NCBI RefSeq assembly: GCF_937924975.1
Contig: NZ_CALEYG010000011.1
Coordinates: 1-64,000 of the forward strand
Source of the DNA: an uncultured Stomatobaculum sp.
GTDB taxonomy: Bacteria; Bacillota; Clostridia; Lachnospirales; Lachnospiraceae
Direction: 5' to 3'
DNA length: 64,000 bases
Shown here: positions 24,409 to 32,680 of the stretch, piece after piece
Numbering within the stretch: the stretch's first letter is position 1
Layout of the letters: each line of letters begins with the position of its first letter
Notes under the pieces: model-generated
Told to the model about the DNA's origin: nothing
The model's database searches: none
The model's input: the letters and a program-made list of their open reading frames with translations, nothing else
Program-made: the position numbers and the translations under genes

Positions 24409-25841
24409 GGGTTTGCTTCCTCCGTGCTGTTACTGCTGCTCTCACCGGTGCTTCGCTCGGTTGCTGCCGCAGTCGTCGCCGCCGTACTGCCGCTCTCGCC
24501 GCTCTGTCGCTCCGTGCTCCGCGATTCTGCGCTGCCGCTCTCGGCTGTCGTTCCCACCGTCTCACTCTCGCTGCTGCTCTCGCTGCTCTGCTTGGTCTCC
24601 GCTTCCGGCAGACTCACCGTCACCGTAACTTCCGGCACGGCCGTCGCCGTGATGCCCTTCGGCAACGTCAAATGGAGCGGTACCAGATGCGCACCCTCGC
24701 CGAGACTTCCGACTTCGAGATACGCGCCGAGGGATGCCGCGTTCATGTTCTGCAAATCCGTCGAGAGACCACGCACGGCAACAGCGACCGTCTCCGGTGT
24801 CAGCGTGTAGCGATACTGTGCCTTCGCGCCCCGGAGCGCAATACCGTTGTTTGCGCTGAGCGGGAAGTTCCGCTCCGTCGTCGCTGTGATTTTGACCGTC
24901 ACGCTGATATTGGTGTTGCCGGTCGCCGTGATGCCGCTCGGCAGATAACTTGAGAGATCCAGCTGGAACGTCTTATCCTCTTTTGCGCCCTCAATGTTCA
25001 GCGCAGAGGCCGGGATACTGAGTTCGGTCGTCTTGTTGAGCAGTGCGCTGTCGGAAGAAGTCACCGGAATCGCGCGCACCGTGCTCTCGATGCCCGTCAG
25101 ATTGAAGCCGGCCGCCGGCTCGCCGGAGGTCTGGAAGCGGAGCGTCAGGCTCTTGCCTCGCAGCATTTCGACTTCGTAATTCACTTCCTTCGGCTCGACG
25201 GTCAGCCGCTCGTCGCTCAAGGAAATCGCATTGCCGTTCGCATCGTAATACATCACGGAAGCCTTGCCCGAGAAGCTCTCGGTCGCATCCGAAGTCGGAA
25301 TGCTGATGCCGACCGAAGAGATGCGTCCCACTTCGGACTCGGGGCCGCTGACCTTGACCGCATCGGCGCTCAGGGTAATCGACCCGACTTCGTAGCCCTC
25401 GCGCGGCTCGCCGTCTTCGTGCGTGTCGAGCGAAAACGTCTTGTTCTGCACATTCTCTGTCGCAACGCGCACCACGCCCGGGCGCGCCGTCGGCGTACCG
25501 CTGATCAGATCACGGTTACCCACCACTTCGACCGTGACCGGCACTGCACCCGTGATATCGTAGAGGTTTTCGAGATCCACGCTCGCATGAAAATCTTCTG
25601 TCCGAATTTTATAGGCGTCCCGCGTCCGAACCTGATAGCTGATTGTGACGGTCTCCGCATTCTGCAGGCTGTAGGTCTTGCCGGCGCGGGTCAGCACGCT
25701 GCCGTTTTGCACATCGAGCGGCACTGTCTTGGTGCGTATCACCTCGGGATTCGAGATGTTGACCAGCAACATCCAGACCACATAGCCCACCAGCAAAGAA
25801 ATCAGCTTAAAGCGCCAATTACTGAGTATTTTCTCTTTCAT
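24405..25841 (-). CDS. cdaR: YbbR-repeat regulator of diadenylate cyclase (CdaR)
   Basis: A 478-residue extracytoplasmic protein with one N-terminal membrane anchor (about residues 10-27, LISLLVGYVVWMLLVN) and four YbbR-like repeats across residues 40-405. CdaR binds and modulates CdaA. Residues from about 410 form a low-complexity Ser/Thr/Glu tail, ending in SNSTEEANP, that is not part of the usual YbbR fold and may be a flexible wall-spanning or glycosylated stalk. It overlaps cdaA by 23 bases. glmM, the usual third gene, is absent here. Confidence 0.88.
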   Translation of the reverse strand: MKEKILSNWRFKLISLLVGYVVWMLLVNISNPEVIRTKTVPLDVQNGSVLTRAGKTYSLQNAETVTISYQVRTRDAYKIRTEDFHASVDLENLYDITGAVPVTVEVVGNRDLISGTPTARPGVVRVATENVQNKTFSLDTHEDGEPREGYEVGSITLSADAVKVSGPESEVGRISSVGISIPTSDATESFSGKASVMYYDANGNAISLSDERLTVEPKEVNYEVEMLRGKSLTLRFQTSGEPAAGFNLTGIESTVRAIPVTSSDSALLNKTTELSIPASALNIEGAKEDKTFQLDLSSYLPSGITATGNTNISVTVKITATTERNFPLSANNGIALRGAKAQYRYTLTPETVAVAVRGLSTDLQNMNAASLGAYLEVGSLGEGAHLVPLHLTLPKGITATAVPEVTVTVSLPEAETKQSSESSSESETVGTTAESGSAESRSTERQSGESGSTAATTAAATERSTGESSSNSTEEANP

Positions 25842-26709
25842 GCTTCTCTTTTCCCTTCAGGAAATCCCAGCCGTTAAACGTAAAATGCTTTGTCGGCACT
25901 TCTGCGTCGCTGAGCGACAAGAGCAGCGCGCGCAGTTCTTCCGGCGTCTGCATGACGCGAAGCTGTCCGCTCCTAGCGACGCTGACACGCCCGGTCTCCT
26001 CGGAAACCACAATTGTCACGGCATCGGTCGCTTCGCTGACGCCGATGGCCGCGCGGTGTCTGGTGCCGAGATCTTTCGAAATCCGCATGCTCTCGGAGAG
26101 CGGCAGGTAGCAGGTCGCCGAGACAATCGTATTGCCGCGAATCACGACAGCGCCGTCGTGCAACGGCGTATTGTGCTCAAAGATATTGATGAGCAACTGG
26201 TTCGAGACAATGCCATCGATGTCGATGCCGGTGCGGACAATATCATTCAGCGAAATCTTCTGCTCAATGACCATCAGCGCGCCGGTCTTCACCTTGCCCA
26301 TCTCAAACGAAGCCTTGACCAGCTCATTGACCGTGTGCGCGCTGAACAGGCTCTCCTGTTTCGTGTCGCCGAGCAGACCGTTTAAGAATACCAGGAAGTT
26401 CCGGTTGCCCAGTTGTTCGAGCGCCGAGCGGAGCTCCGGCTGAAAAATGATAATCAGCGCCGTCACCGCAATGGTTGCGACCTGCCCCATGAGCCAGAGT
26501 ATCGTGTTCAGGTGGAACAGGGTGCAGAAGCCCACAAAGGCAACAATCAGCAACAGACCGCGCAACAGAATCCACGCCTTGGTGTCCATGACCCAGGTCA
26601 GAAAGGCATAGGTCATCCAGGAAATAATCAGAATCTCGATGATACCGGTGAGCGTGAGCCGCGGAATAAACTCCATTCCGGCTCCCAAATTATGAAAGAA
26701 GAGCTGCAT
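25819..26709 (-). CDS. cdaA: Diadenylate cyclase CdaA (c-di-AMP synthase)
   Basis: A 296-residue membrane-bound diadenylate cyclase making c-di-AMP from two ATP. Three N-terminal membrane helices (about residues 15-80) lead into the DAC domain, with the catalytic DGA motif in PLHDGAVVIRG (near 184) and the RHR motif in GTRHRAAIG (near 219). c-di-AMP controls potassium and osmolyte balance and wall stress in Firmicutes. It lies three bases after the upstream membrane protein gene. Confidence 0.95.
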   Translation of the reverse strand: MQLFFHNLGAGMEFIPRLTLTGIIEILIISWMTYAFLTWVMDTKAWILLRGLLLIVAFVGFCTLFHLNTILWLMGQVATIAVTALIIIFQPELRSALEQLGNRNFLVFLNGLLGDTKQESLFSAHTVNELVKASFEMGKVKTGALMVIEQKISLNDIVRTGIDIDGIVSNQLLINIFEHNTPLHDGAVVIRGNTIVSATCYLPLSESMRISKDLGTRHRAAIGVSEATDAVTIVVSEETGRVSVARSGQLRVMQTPEELRALLLSLSDAEVPTKHFTFNGWDFLKGKEKHERENTQ

Positions 26710-26712
26710 GGC

Positions 26713-27681
26713 TTACCTCTTTGTCTCGCCCTCGTCCGCACTCTTCCGCGGTCGCTTGGGCGTATTGATGGTCTGTGTCTTGGGTTCCGGCGCCGTGACC
26801 GTAATCTTCGGCACTGCCTTTACATAGTAATAGTAGTCGTCATCCTCAAACTGCGAATATTCCGTCCGGGAATAGTCGACATGGAACACCAGAAAGCGGT
26901 ACATTTCCGCGAGCACGCCGGAAAGCAGCAGCCCTGCGAGCAACGGAATAATCTTGACACCGACGCTGTACCAGAAGTTGCCGAGGAAAAACACAAAGAG
27001 CATCGTGAGAATGCCCGCCAGAATCCCGAGATCCCAGGCATTGTTCACCGACAGGCGGTGCACACACCAGACGACCAGCAGCGACAGCGAGAACGCGAGC
27101 AGGTAGAGCAACATGGTCTTATCAAGCAGCACCCCGTTCAGCATCTGCAGGTACTTCTGCGCGACATCCACCGACTCGCCGTTGGTGAGCGGCGCCGCAT
27201 TGTTGTGCACATAATTCAAAATGTATGAGAGGACGATACCGCCGGAGAGCGGAATCAGCGAAAACGCCGAGCCCCCGAGTCCCACCAGAATGGGCAGCAC
27301 ATAGGGGATTTTTAATTCAAACAGCACCGGCGTCAGAATGAGGATGATGCTGTCCCGCGGCGAGAATCCGTAGTAGAGCAACGCGACGACCAGCAGAAAG
27401 GCGAGCGTAATCAGCGCAAACTCCGCGGAAACCGCAAAAATATTGAGCAACACACAGATGCCGAGCAGCACGCAAATGCCGCCCCAGGGGAGAAAGGCGG
27501 AAACCAGCGAGAGCAATATCACTACAATCGGCGCGCGGAGCCGTCTCTCATACCCCATGCCGTTGTTCAGCAGAACGAGTGCGAGCAGCGCCACGGCAAA
27601 ATGCAGTACCGGGATGATGACATTCCCGTGTCGCGCGTAAAACGCGCGAAGCTTTTCGCGAAACAGAATCAGATTAAGCAT
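26713..27681 (-). CDS. Polytopic membrane protein of unknown function in the cdaA operon
   Basis: A 322-residue protein with about eight to nine membrane helices between residues 22 and 265, then a cytoplasmic tail with an acidic-tyrosine cluster (DDDYYYYV) and a Thr/Pro/Lys-rich end. ATG 27681 is chosen because AAGGAGGAG precedes it and because upstream codons overlap the previous gene. No transporter motif is recognisable. Its constant hydrophobic core and place directly before cdaA suggest a role in envelope physiology, which is inference. Confidence 0.75.
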   Translation of the reverse strand: MLNLILFREKLRAFYARHGNVIIPVLHFAVALLALVLLNNGMGYERRLRAPIVVILLSLVSAFLPWGGICVLLGICVLLNIFAVSAEFALITLAFLLVVALLYYGFSPRDSIILILTPVLFELKIPYVLPILVGLGGSAFSLIPLSGGIVLSYILNYVHNNAAPLTNGESVDVAQKYLQMLNGVLLDKTMLLYLLAFSLSLLVVWCVHRLSVNNAWDLGILAGILTMLFVFFLGNFWYSVGVKIIPLLAGLLLSGVLAEMYRFLVFHVDYSRTEYSQFEDDDYYYYVKAVPKITVTAPEPKTQTINTPKRPRKSADEGETKR

Positions 27682-28105
27682 TCGCGCTCTCCTCCTTCTC
27701 GAGTTCCTTGATTCTCTCCTCGGTGTCATAGCGTTTTTTCAGGCGCTTTAAACAGCGCAGATGCTCTTCGCGCCGCGCCGCCGACTCCTCATACCGCCGC
27801 CGGAACACAAAATAGGTCACGAGCTCAAAAAGCAGAAGACCCACGGCATAAATCACAACACAGCGGAGCACAAAGCGCAACACAATCGAGACATTGACCG
27901 CGTTCAGAATGCGCTCCAGAAAATAAAGCAAAAAGACACCCAGAATCAGAAGATAGCTCAGCGTATAGCTGAAAAATGACTGCAAAAGATGCATGCTGAG
28001 ATAATCGCCGCGAAAGTACTCTTTCGCGGGGCGCTCGTACTCTTCCGCGCTCTTTTCGTATTGTGCAATCTTGTGCATCAGACGTATCTTGTCTTCGCGC
28101 AGCAT
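27674..28105 (-). CDS. Small two-helix membrane protein with coiled-coil ends, first gene of the cdaA operon
   Basis: A 143-residue protein: a charged N-terminal helix (REDKIRLMHKIAQYEKS), two membrane helices (about residues 43-62 and 76-98) and a strongly charged coiled-coil C-terminus (RREEHLRCLKRLKKRY ... ELEKEES). ATG 28105 has a GGAGG site five bases upstream. It may be an adaptor or scaffold; no family is recognised. It opens the six-gene operon through cdaA, cdaR, the polymerase and the aminotransferase. Confidence 0.72.
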   Translation of the reverse strand: MLREDKIRLMHKIAQYEKSAEEYERPAKEYFRGDYLSMHLLQSFFSYTLSYLLILGVFLLYFLERILNAVNVSIVLRFVLRCVVIYAVGLLLFELVTYFVFRRRYEESAARREEHLRCLKRLKKRYDTEERIKELEKEESANA

Positions 28106-28129
28106 AAAAACCTCCGTTCGTTGCTTTTC

Positions 28130-28159
28130 AGTATAGCACAGGGGAACTCTCATTGTCAC
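28130..28159 (-). promoter_or_regulatory. Promoter of the cdaA operon
   Basis: Minus strand: GTGACA (28159..28154), 18 bases, TATACT (28135..28130) preceded by TGC. The -35 box shares five bases with the -35 of the divergent upp promoter, so RNA polymerase probably cannot occupy both at once. Confidence 0.7.
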
Positions 28160-28181
28160 CGCTTGTATGCCGTGCTAAAAT
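28153..28181 (+). promoter_or_regulatory. Promoter of upp
   Basis: TTGTCA (28153-28158), 17 bases, TAAAAT (28176-28181) preceded by TGC: a strong extended sigma-70 promoter that shares -35 bases with the opposite cdaA-operon promoter. Confidence 0.72.
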
Positions 28182-28237
28182 GACTGGAAGTGTTCCTGTT
28201 TCGGAACAATTTGGAGAGCCATGACAGGAGGTCTTAC

Positions 28238-28867
28238 ATGGGCGAAGTATTTATCAACAAGCACCCGCTGGTGCAGCATAAAATCACGCGACTGCGCGAT
28301 AAGACAACAGGCACGAACGAGTTCCGCAGCCTCGTCGAGGAAATCGGCATGCTGATGGGGTATGAGGCGCTCGCCGATTTAGAGACCGAGGACATTGAGG
28401 TGGAGACGCCGCTGGAGCACACACTCTCTCCGGTCATTGCCGGCAGAAAGATGGCCGTTGTGCCGATTCTCCGCGCGGGTCTCGGCATGGTGAACGGCAT
28501 TCAGGCGCTGGTTCCGACCGCGAAGGTGGGGCACATCGGCCTGTACCGCGATCCGAACACGCACGAGCCGGTCGAGTACTACTGTAAGCTCCCGACGCCG
28601 ATTGAAGAGCGCACCATTGTGGTCACCGACCCCATGCTCGCGACCGGCGGTTCCGCCTGTGATGCCATCCGCATGATTAAGCAGCACGGCGGCAGAAAGA
28701 TCAAGTTCATGTGCATCATCGCAGCGCCGGAGGGACTGGAGCGCCTTCGGAAAGAGCACCCCGACATCCAGATCTATGTGGGCCACCTGGACAGACAGCT
28801 GAACGAGCACGCCTACATTCTCCCGGGCCTCGGCGACGCGGGCGACCGCATCTTCGGAACGAAATAA
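28238..28867 (+). CDS. upp: Uracil phosphoribosyltransferase
   Basis: A 209-residue salvage enzyme converting uracil and PRPP to UMP. The PRPP loop is seen in VTDPMLATGGSACDAI, with PILRAGLGM and the C-terminal uracil-binding segment LPGLGDAGDRIFGT. Length is that of the family. The ATG follows CAGGAGGTCTTAC. It is a single plus-strand gene; only 37 bp separate it from the convergent gene at 28905 and no hairpin terminator is seen there. Confidence 0.97.
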   Translation: MGEVFINKHPLVQHKITRLRDKTTGTNEFRSLVEEIGMLMGYEALADLETEDIEVETPLEHTLSPVIAGRKMAVVPILRAGLGMVNGIQALVPTAKVGHIGLYRDPNTHEPVEYYCKLPTPIEERTIVVTDPMLATGGSACDAIRMIKQHGGRKIKFMCIIAAPEGLERLRKEHPDIQIYVGHLDRQLNEHAYILPGLGDAGDRIFGTK

Positions 28868-28904
28868 ATTCGCACTTTTTTCCGACGCTTTTGATTCCTT
28901 CCCT

Positions 28905-29450
28905 TTACGTTTGCTTCGACGGCTTCGAAAAACAAAGGAGATACACGCCGAAGCCAAGCTTAATTGCCGCATCCGCATAGGCGGTATAAATCAGCGGCAG
29001 TTCCGGAAAGACATAGCCGAGCGCAACATTCACCGCAGAGACGAGACTCAGAACAATCATCGATTTCCCGTGCACATAATAAAAAAGCAGGAAATGAAGC
29101 GCGGTGGCGAGTAAGGCGCCGAGCCAGATGCGTCTCCAGTTTTCGCTTGCGAAATACGGTCCGCCGAACAGAGACATCAGCACAAACAGCGAAATGACTG
29201 CGTAAAATCCCGCTTTCCTTTGAAACGGACTCGAGGGTCCGTCAGAGAGACGCCTCTGCAGACTTTGATTGGCATTGATCGAAAGAAACGCTGCGATATA
29301 GCCCAGGCTGAACACCGTCATATTGATGATTTGCTTTCCGCCGATCAGCGCGGCCGCAAAAATCACCAGTGACACCGCAATCAGCCAGAGACCGCAGGCT
29401 CTCTTATGATTGAATGCGAGTATCTCTCCCTTCGGCTGCAATAAAGACAT
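28905..29450 (-). CDS. Membrane protein of unknown function
   Basis: A 181-residue protein with about six membrane helices (starting near residue 20) and a short cytoplasmic segment (LQRRLSDGPSSPFQRK). ATG 29450 is chosen on its AGAGGAGAG site. It resembles uncharacterised hydrophobic proteins of Lachnospiraceae, but I cannot name a family with confidence. It lies downstream of the metH terminator and no clear promoter was found. Confidence 0.7.
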   Translation of the reverse strand: MSLLQPKGEILAFNHKRACGLWLIAVSLVIFAAALIGGKQIINMTVFSLGYIAAFLSINANQSLQRRLSDGPSSPFQRKAGFYAVISLFVLMSLFGGPYFASENWRRIWLGALLATALHFLLFYYVHGKSMIVLSLVSAVNVALGYVFPELPLIYTAYADAAIKLGFGVYLLCFSKPSKQT

Positions 29451-29519
29451 AGCTTCTCTCCTCTCTGTTTCTTGACAAATGCACGGTGCGCAATCCGTCA
29501 TTTGCCGCTTCCCGTCCGG

Positions 29520-29556
29520 ACACAAAAGCGAGACAGCCCTTGCTGTCTCGCTCTTT
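29520..29556 (-). terminator. Intrinsic terminator of the metF-metH operon
   Basis: An 11-bp stem (29527-29537 with 29542-29552) with a four-base loop is followed on the minus strand by TTTTGTG. It starts a few bases after the metH stop at 29559. Confidence 0.85.
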
Positions 29557-29558
29557 CG

Positions 29559-32015
29559 TTATGCCTCCGGGAACAGCGTGTCCGCGTAGCGCACGGTATC
29601 CATGGCTTCCTTCGCGTAGCAGTCCGCGCCGATATCGTCCGCGTACTCCTTGGTCATGACGGCGCCGCCGACCACGACCTTTGCGTCCGGTTTCTTCTCG
29701 CGAATCAGCTTGATCGCATCTTCCATGTTGACGACGGTTGTCGTCATCAGCGCGCTCAAGCCGATCAGCTTCACATCGTGCGCGACTGCGGTCTCGACTA
29801 TGGTTTCCGCCGGAACATCGCGGCCGAGATCGTAGACCTTGTAGCCGTAGTTCTCCATGAGCACCTTCACGATGTTCTTTCCGATGTCGTGAATATCGCC
29901 CTTCACGGTCGCGAGAATCACACTGCCGCGCTCCTTTCGCGCGGTACCACTCATCGCGCTCTTGATGACCTCGAAGGCTGCCTTGGCTGCCTCTGCCGAC
30001 ATGAGAAGCTGCGGCAGGAAGAGCGTGCCCTTTTCAAAGCCCTTGCCGACCACATCGAGCGCCGGAATCAGCTCCCGGTTCACAATGTCAAGCGGCGCTT
30101 CGCCCGCCTCGATGCGGCGCTTGGTCTCCTCGGTCGCTTTCTCGCCGAGGCCGAAGCGAATCGCGTCGATGAGCGGAGAACCCTGCATCCCCTCCGGAAG
30201 TTCCGCACTGCCGATTTTCGCCTTCTCGCCGCCCTCTGCCGCGGCGACGACAACCTTGCCCTTGCCCGCAAACACATTGGCCTTGCCCGCATATTCCGCG
30301 ATATAGCCCTGGCACTGCCGGTCAAATCCCGAAAGCGCGAGGTAGGAGCGGTAAGCCGCCATCATCGCCTCATTGTTCGGGTTGATGATCGCACAGGAGA
30401 GGCCGCTCTTCATCGCGAGCGCAAAGAAAAAGCTGTTGATTAACTCGCGCTGCGGCAGTCCGAAGGAAATATTGCTGACGCCGAGAATCGAGTGCCCGTG
30501 CAATTCGTCGCGGACACGGCGCAGCACTTCGAGCGTCACATTCGCCGAGTTATCGTCGGTCGAAATGGTCATCGCGAGGCCGTCGATGATGATGTCCTCC
30601 GGCGGAATGCCGTACTCCGCCGCGCGCGCATAAATCTTCTTCGCGACGCGGATACGCCCCTCGGCGTCCTCGGGAATGCCGCCCTCGTCGAGCGCGAGAC
30701 CTACGACCACGCCGCCGTACTTGGCGACGAGCGGGAGCACGGTCTCAAGGCTCTCTTCCTTGCCGTTGACGGAGTTAATCATGGCCTTGCCGTGGTAAAG
30801 GCGAAGGCCGCGCTCCAGCGCCTCCAAGTTGGTCGTGTCGAGCTGGAGCGGCAACGCCGTGACACCCTGGAGTCTGGTCATCACAGTCTCCATCATGTCC
30901 GGCTCGTTGAGTTCCGGCAGGCCGACATTCACATCCAGCATATCGGCGCCCGCATCTTCCTGCTCAATGCCCTGCTCCAAGATGTACTCAATATCACCGT
31001 TCCGGAGCGCCTCTTTAAAGCGCTTCTTGCCGGTCGGGTTGATGCGCTCGCCGATGATAATCGGGCGATTGCCGAGCTCCACCGTCTGCGAGAACGAGGA
31101 GACCACCGCGCGGTGCTTCTTCACCGGCTCACAAAACGGAAGGTCTCCGGTCTTCTGAATTTCCAGACGGATGTGTTCCGGCGTCGTGCCGCAGCAGCCG
31201 CCGAGCACCTGCACGCCGAGTTCCGCAATCTTTTTCATCTCGTCCGAGAACTCCTCCGCCGAGAGGTCGTAATAGGTCTTACCGTCCTTCGCGTGCGGCA
31301 ACCCTGCGTTCGGATTCACGACAATCGGAATCGAGCAGACTTCCGTGAGCTTCTTCACAATCGGATAAAGCTGCACCGGGCCGAGGCCGCAGTTCACACC
31401 GAGCGCATCGATGCGGAGTCCCTCGAGCATCGCCGTGACGCTCTCGACCGTGCCGCCGGTCAGCGTTTTACCCTTTTCGTCGAAGACAACGGTGACAAAA
31501 ACCGGCAAATCCGAATTCTCTTTGGCCGCGAGCACGGCTGCCTTTGCCTCCATCGCGTCGGACATGGTCTCGATCAGCACGAGGTCTGCGCCCTCTTCCT
31601 TGCCCCAGCGCACCACCTCGGCAAAAATTTCGACGCAGGTTTCGAATTCGAGATCGCCCATCGGCTTTAAGAGGCGTCCGGTCGGGCCTAAGTCCAGCGC
31701 AACAAAGCCGTCGGTGCGGCCGCTTAGCGCAAGTCCCTCCTTGACATGGCGCACACCCGCGCGGACAATCTGCTCAAGCTCTGCCTTGTCCGCATAGTGC
31801 AGGCGATTCGCGCCGAAGGTATTCGTGTTGACAATGTCGGCGCCCGCGCGGAAATAGGATTCCGCGATTTCAATCACATCTTCCGGGCGCTCGAGGTTCC
31901 ACCGCTCCGGCAGCTCGCCGCCCTTTAAGCCCTTCTCCTGTAACAGCGATCCTGTGCCGCCGTCGCAGTAAAGCCACTCTTTTCCAAGACAGGCGCGTAA
32001 ACTTCTCTTCTCCAT
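29559..32015 (-). CDS. metH: Cobalamin-dependent methionine synthase lacking the reactivation domain
   Basis: An 818-residue MetH. The homocysteine domain (1-300) holds the zinc cysteines in VNCGLG (near 206) and GGCCGTTPEHI (near 271). The methyltetrahydrofolate domain (about 315-565) starts at GERINPTGKKRF. The cobalamin cap and Rossmann domains follow, with the axial histidine in DIHDIGKNIV (near 706) and VGGAVMTKEYAD. The usual C-terminal AdoMet-binding activation domain is missing; that role is taken by the separate protein encoded directly upstream. Cobalamin supply may come from the operon at 46.5-53 kb. Confidence 0.95.
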   Translation of the reverse strand: MEKRSLRACLGKEWLYCDGGTGSLLQEKGLKGGELPERWNLERPEDVIEIAESYFRAGADIVNTNTFGANRLHYADKAELEQIVRAGVRHVKEGLALSGRTDGFVALDLGPTGRLLKPMGDLEFETCVEIFAEVVRWGKEEGADLVLIETMSDAMEAKAAVLAAKENSDLPVFVTVVFDEKGKTLTGGTVESVTAMLEGLRIDALGVNCGLGPVQLYPIVKKLTEVCSIPIVVNPNAGLPHAKDGKTYYDLSAEEFSDEMKKIAELGVQVLGGCCGTTPEHIRLEIQKTGDLPFCEPVKKHRAVVSSFSQTVELGNRPIIIGERINPTGKKRFKEALRNGDIEYILEQGIEQEDAGADMLDVNVGLPELNEPDMMETVMTRLQGVTALPLQLDTTNLEALERGLRLYHGKAMINSVNGKEESLETVLPLVAKYGGVVVGLALDEGGIPEDAEGRIRVAKKIYARAAEYGIPPEDIIIDGLAMTISTDDNSANVTLEVLRRVRDELHGHSILGVSNISFGLPQRELINSFFFALAMKSGLSCAIINPNNEAMMAAYRSYLALSGFDRQCQGYIAEYAGKANVFAGKGKVVVAAAEGGEKAKIGSAELPEGMQGSPLIDAIRFGLGEKATEETKRRIEAGEAPLDIVNRELIPALDVVGKGFEKGTLFLPQLLMSAEAAKAAFEVIKSAMSGTARKERGSVILATVKGDIHDIGKNIVKVLMENYGYKVYDLGRDVPAETIVETAVAHDVKLIGLSALMTTTVVNMEDAIKLIREKKPDAKVVVGGAVMTKEYADDIGADCYAKEAMDTVRYADTLFPEA

Positions 32016-32020
32016 CTCTC

Positions 32021-32680
32021 TTATCTCCGAAAACTACAATTGGTCTTACTACAGCTCTCACAGCCCTGCAGGACACAGTGCGAATCCTCGGGCGAGACGC
32101 CGATCAATGCCGTGACCGACTTGGTCGGCATCATCAAAAGGCTCTCGGTCAGCGTAATGCCGGTGTGCTTCTGAATCTCCAGCACGCGGAACAGCTCCGG
32201 CTGAATCGCAAGCGGCAAATCGCCGTAGCCCGGCGAGAAGCGCGGGCGGAGGAACTTGCCCTCGGCCGCCGCCTCTTCTTTCAGCTGCCGGTTCAAGGTG
32301 TCGCAGTAACTCTCAATCAGCATCGCGCCGGCCGCCTGGTAAATGACCGCCCGGCTCATGCGCCCGATTGCCGCGGCGCGCGCGGCAAGCCGGTCCATCG
32401 CAAACCCTATGGTCGCCGCCATGAGATACGCCTCATCGCAGCCACGCATGTTCCTGGAGAGCGCCCGGCTCTCGAGCTCCATGTCACCGATCAGAAAGCG
32501 GTTGTCGCCGAGAAACTTGAGCGGAAAACGCCGCGCGACCGACTTGAGCTCTGCCTGACTGACCAGATCTTCCACACACTGTTCGACCACATGTCTCACT
32601 TCGCCCTCCGGAACGCCCTTCCGGTAGCCCAGGTAGCGATATACCTCGCTGTAGTCGAGCTCTAACTCGCGTGCGTCCAT
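32021..32680 (-). CDS. Stand-alone methionine synthase activation-domain protein
   Basis: A 219-residue protein matching the MetH reactivation domain, found as a separate gene in many Firmicutes. The AdoMet-contact region appears as RPRFSPGYGDLPL, with ESYCDTLNRQL before it and a C-terminal CESCSKTNC cysteine group. It should bind AdoMet and help reductive remethylation of cob(II)alamin on MetH. The ATG overlaps the metF stop (TGATG) and metH begins five bases after it, so the three genes form one unit. Confidence 0.88.
   Translation of the reverse strand: MDARELELDYSEVYRYLGYRKGVPEGEVRHVVEQCVEDLVSQAELKSVARRFPLKFLGDNRFLIGDMELESRALSRNMRGCDEAYLMAATIGFAMDRLAARAAAIGRMSRAVIYQAAGAMLIESYCDTLNRQLKEEAAAEGKFLRPRFSPGYGDLPLAIQPELFRVLEIQKHTGITLTESLLMMPTKSVTALIGVSPEDSHCVLQGCESCSKTNCSFRR

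Noticed and set aside
23632..24810. 392-residue open frame on the plus strand
   Set aside because: Antisense to the polymerase and cdaR genes; no start signal and no recognisable domain.
30492..31670. 392-residue open frame on the plus strand
   Set aside because: Antisense to metH, with His/Arg-rich composition typical of shadow frames.
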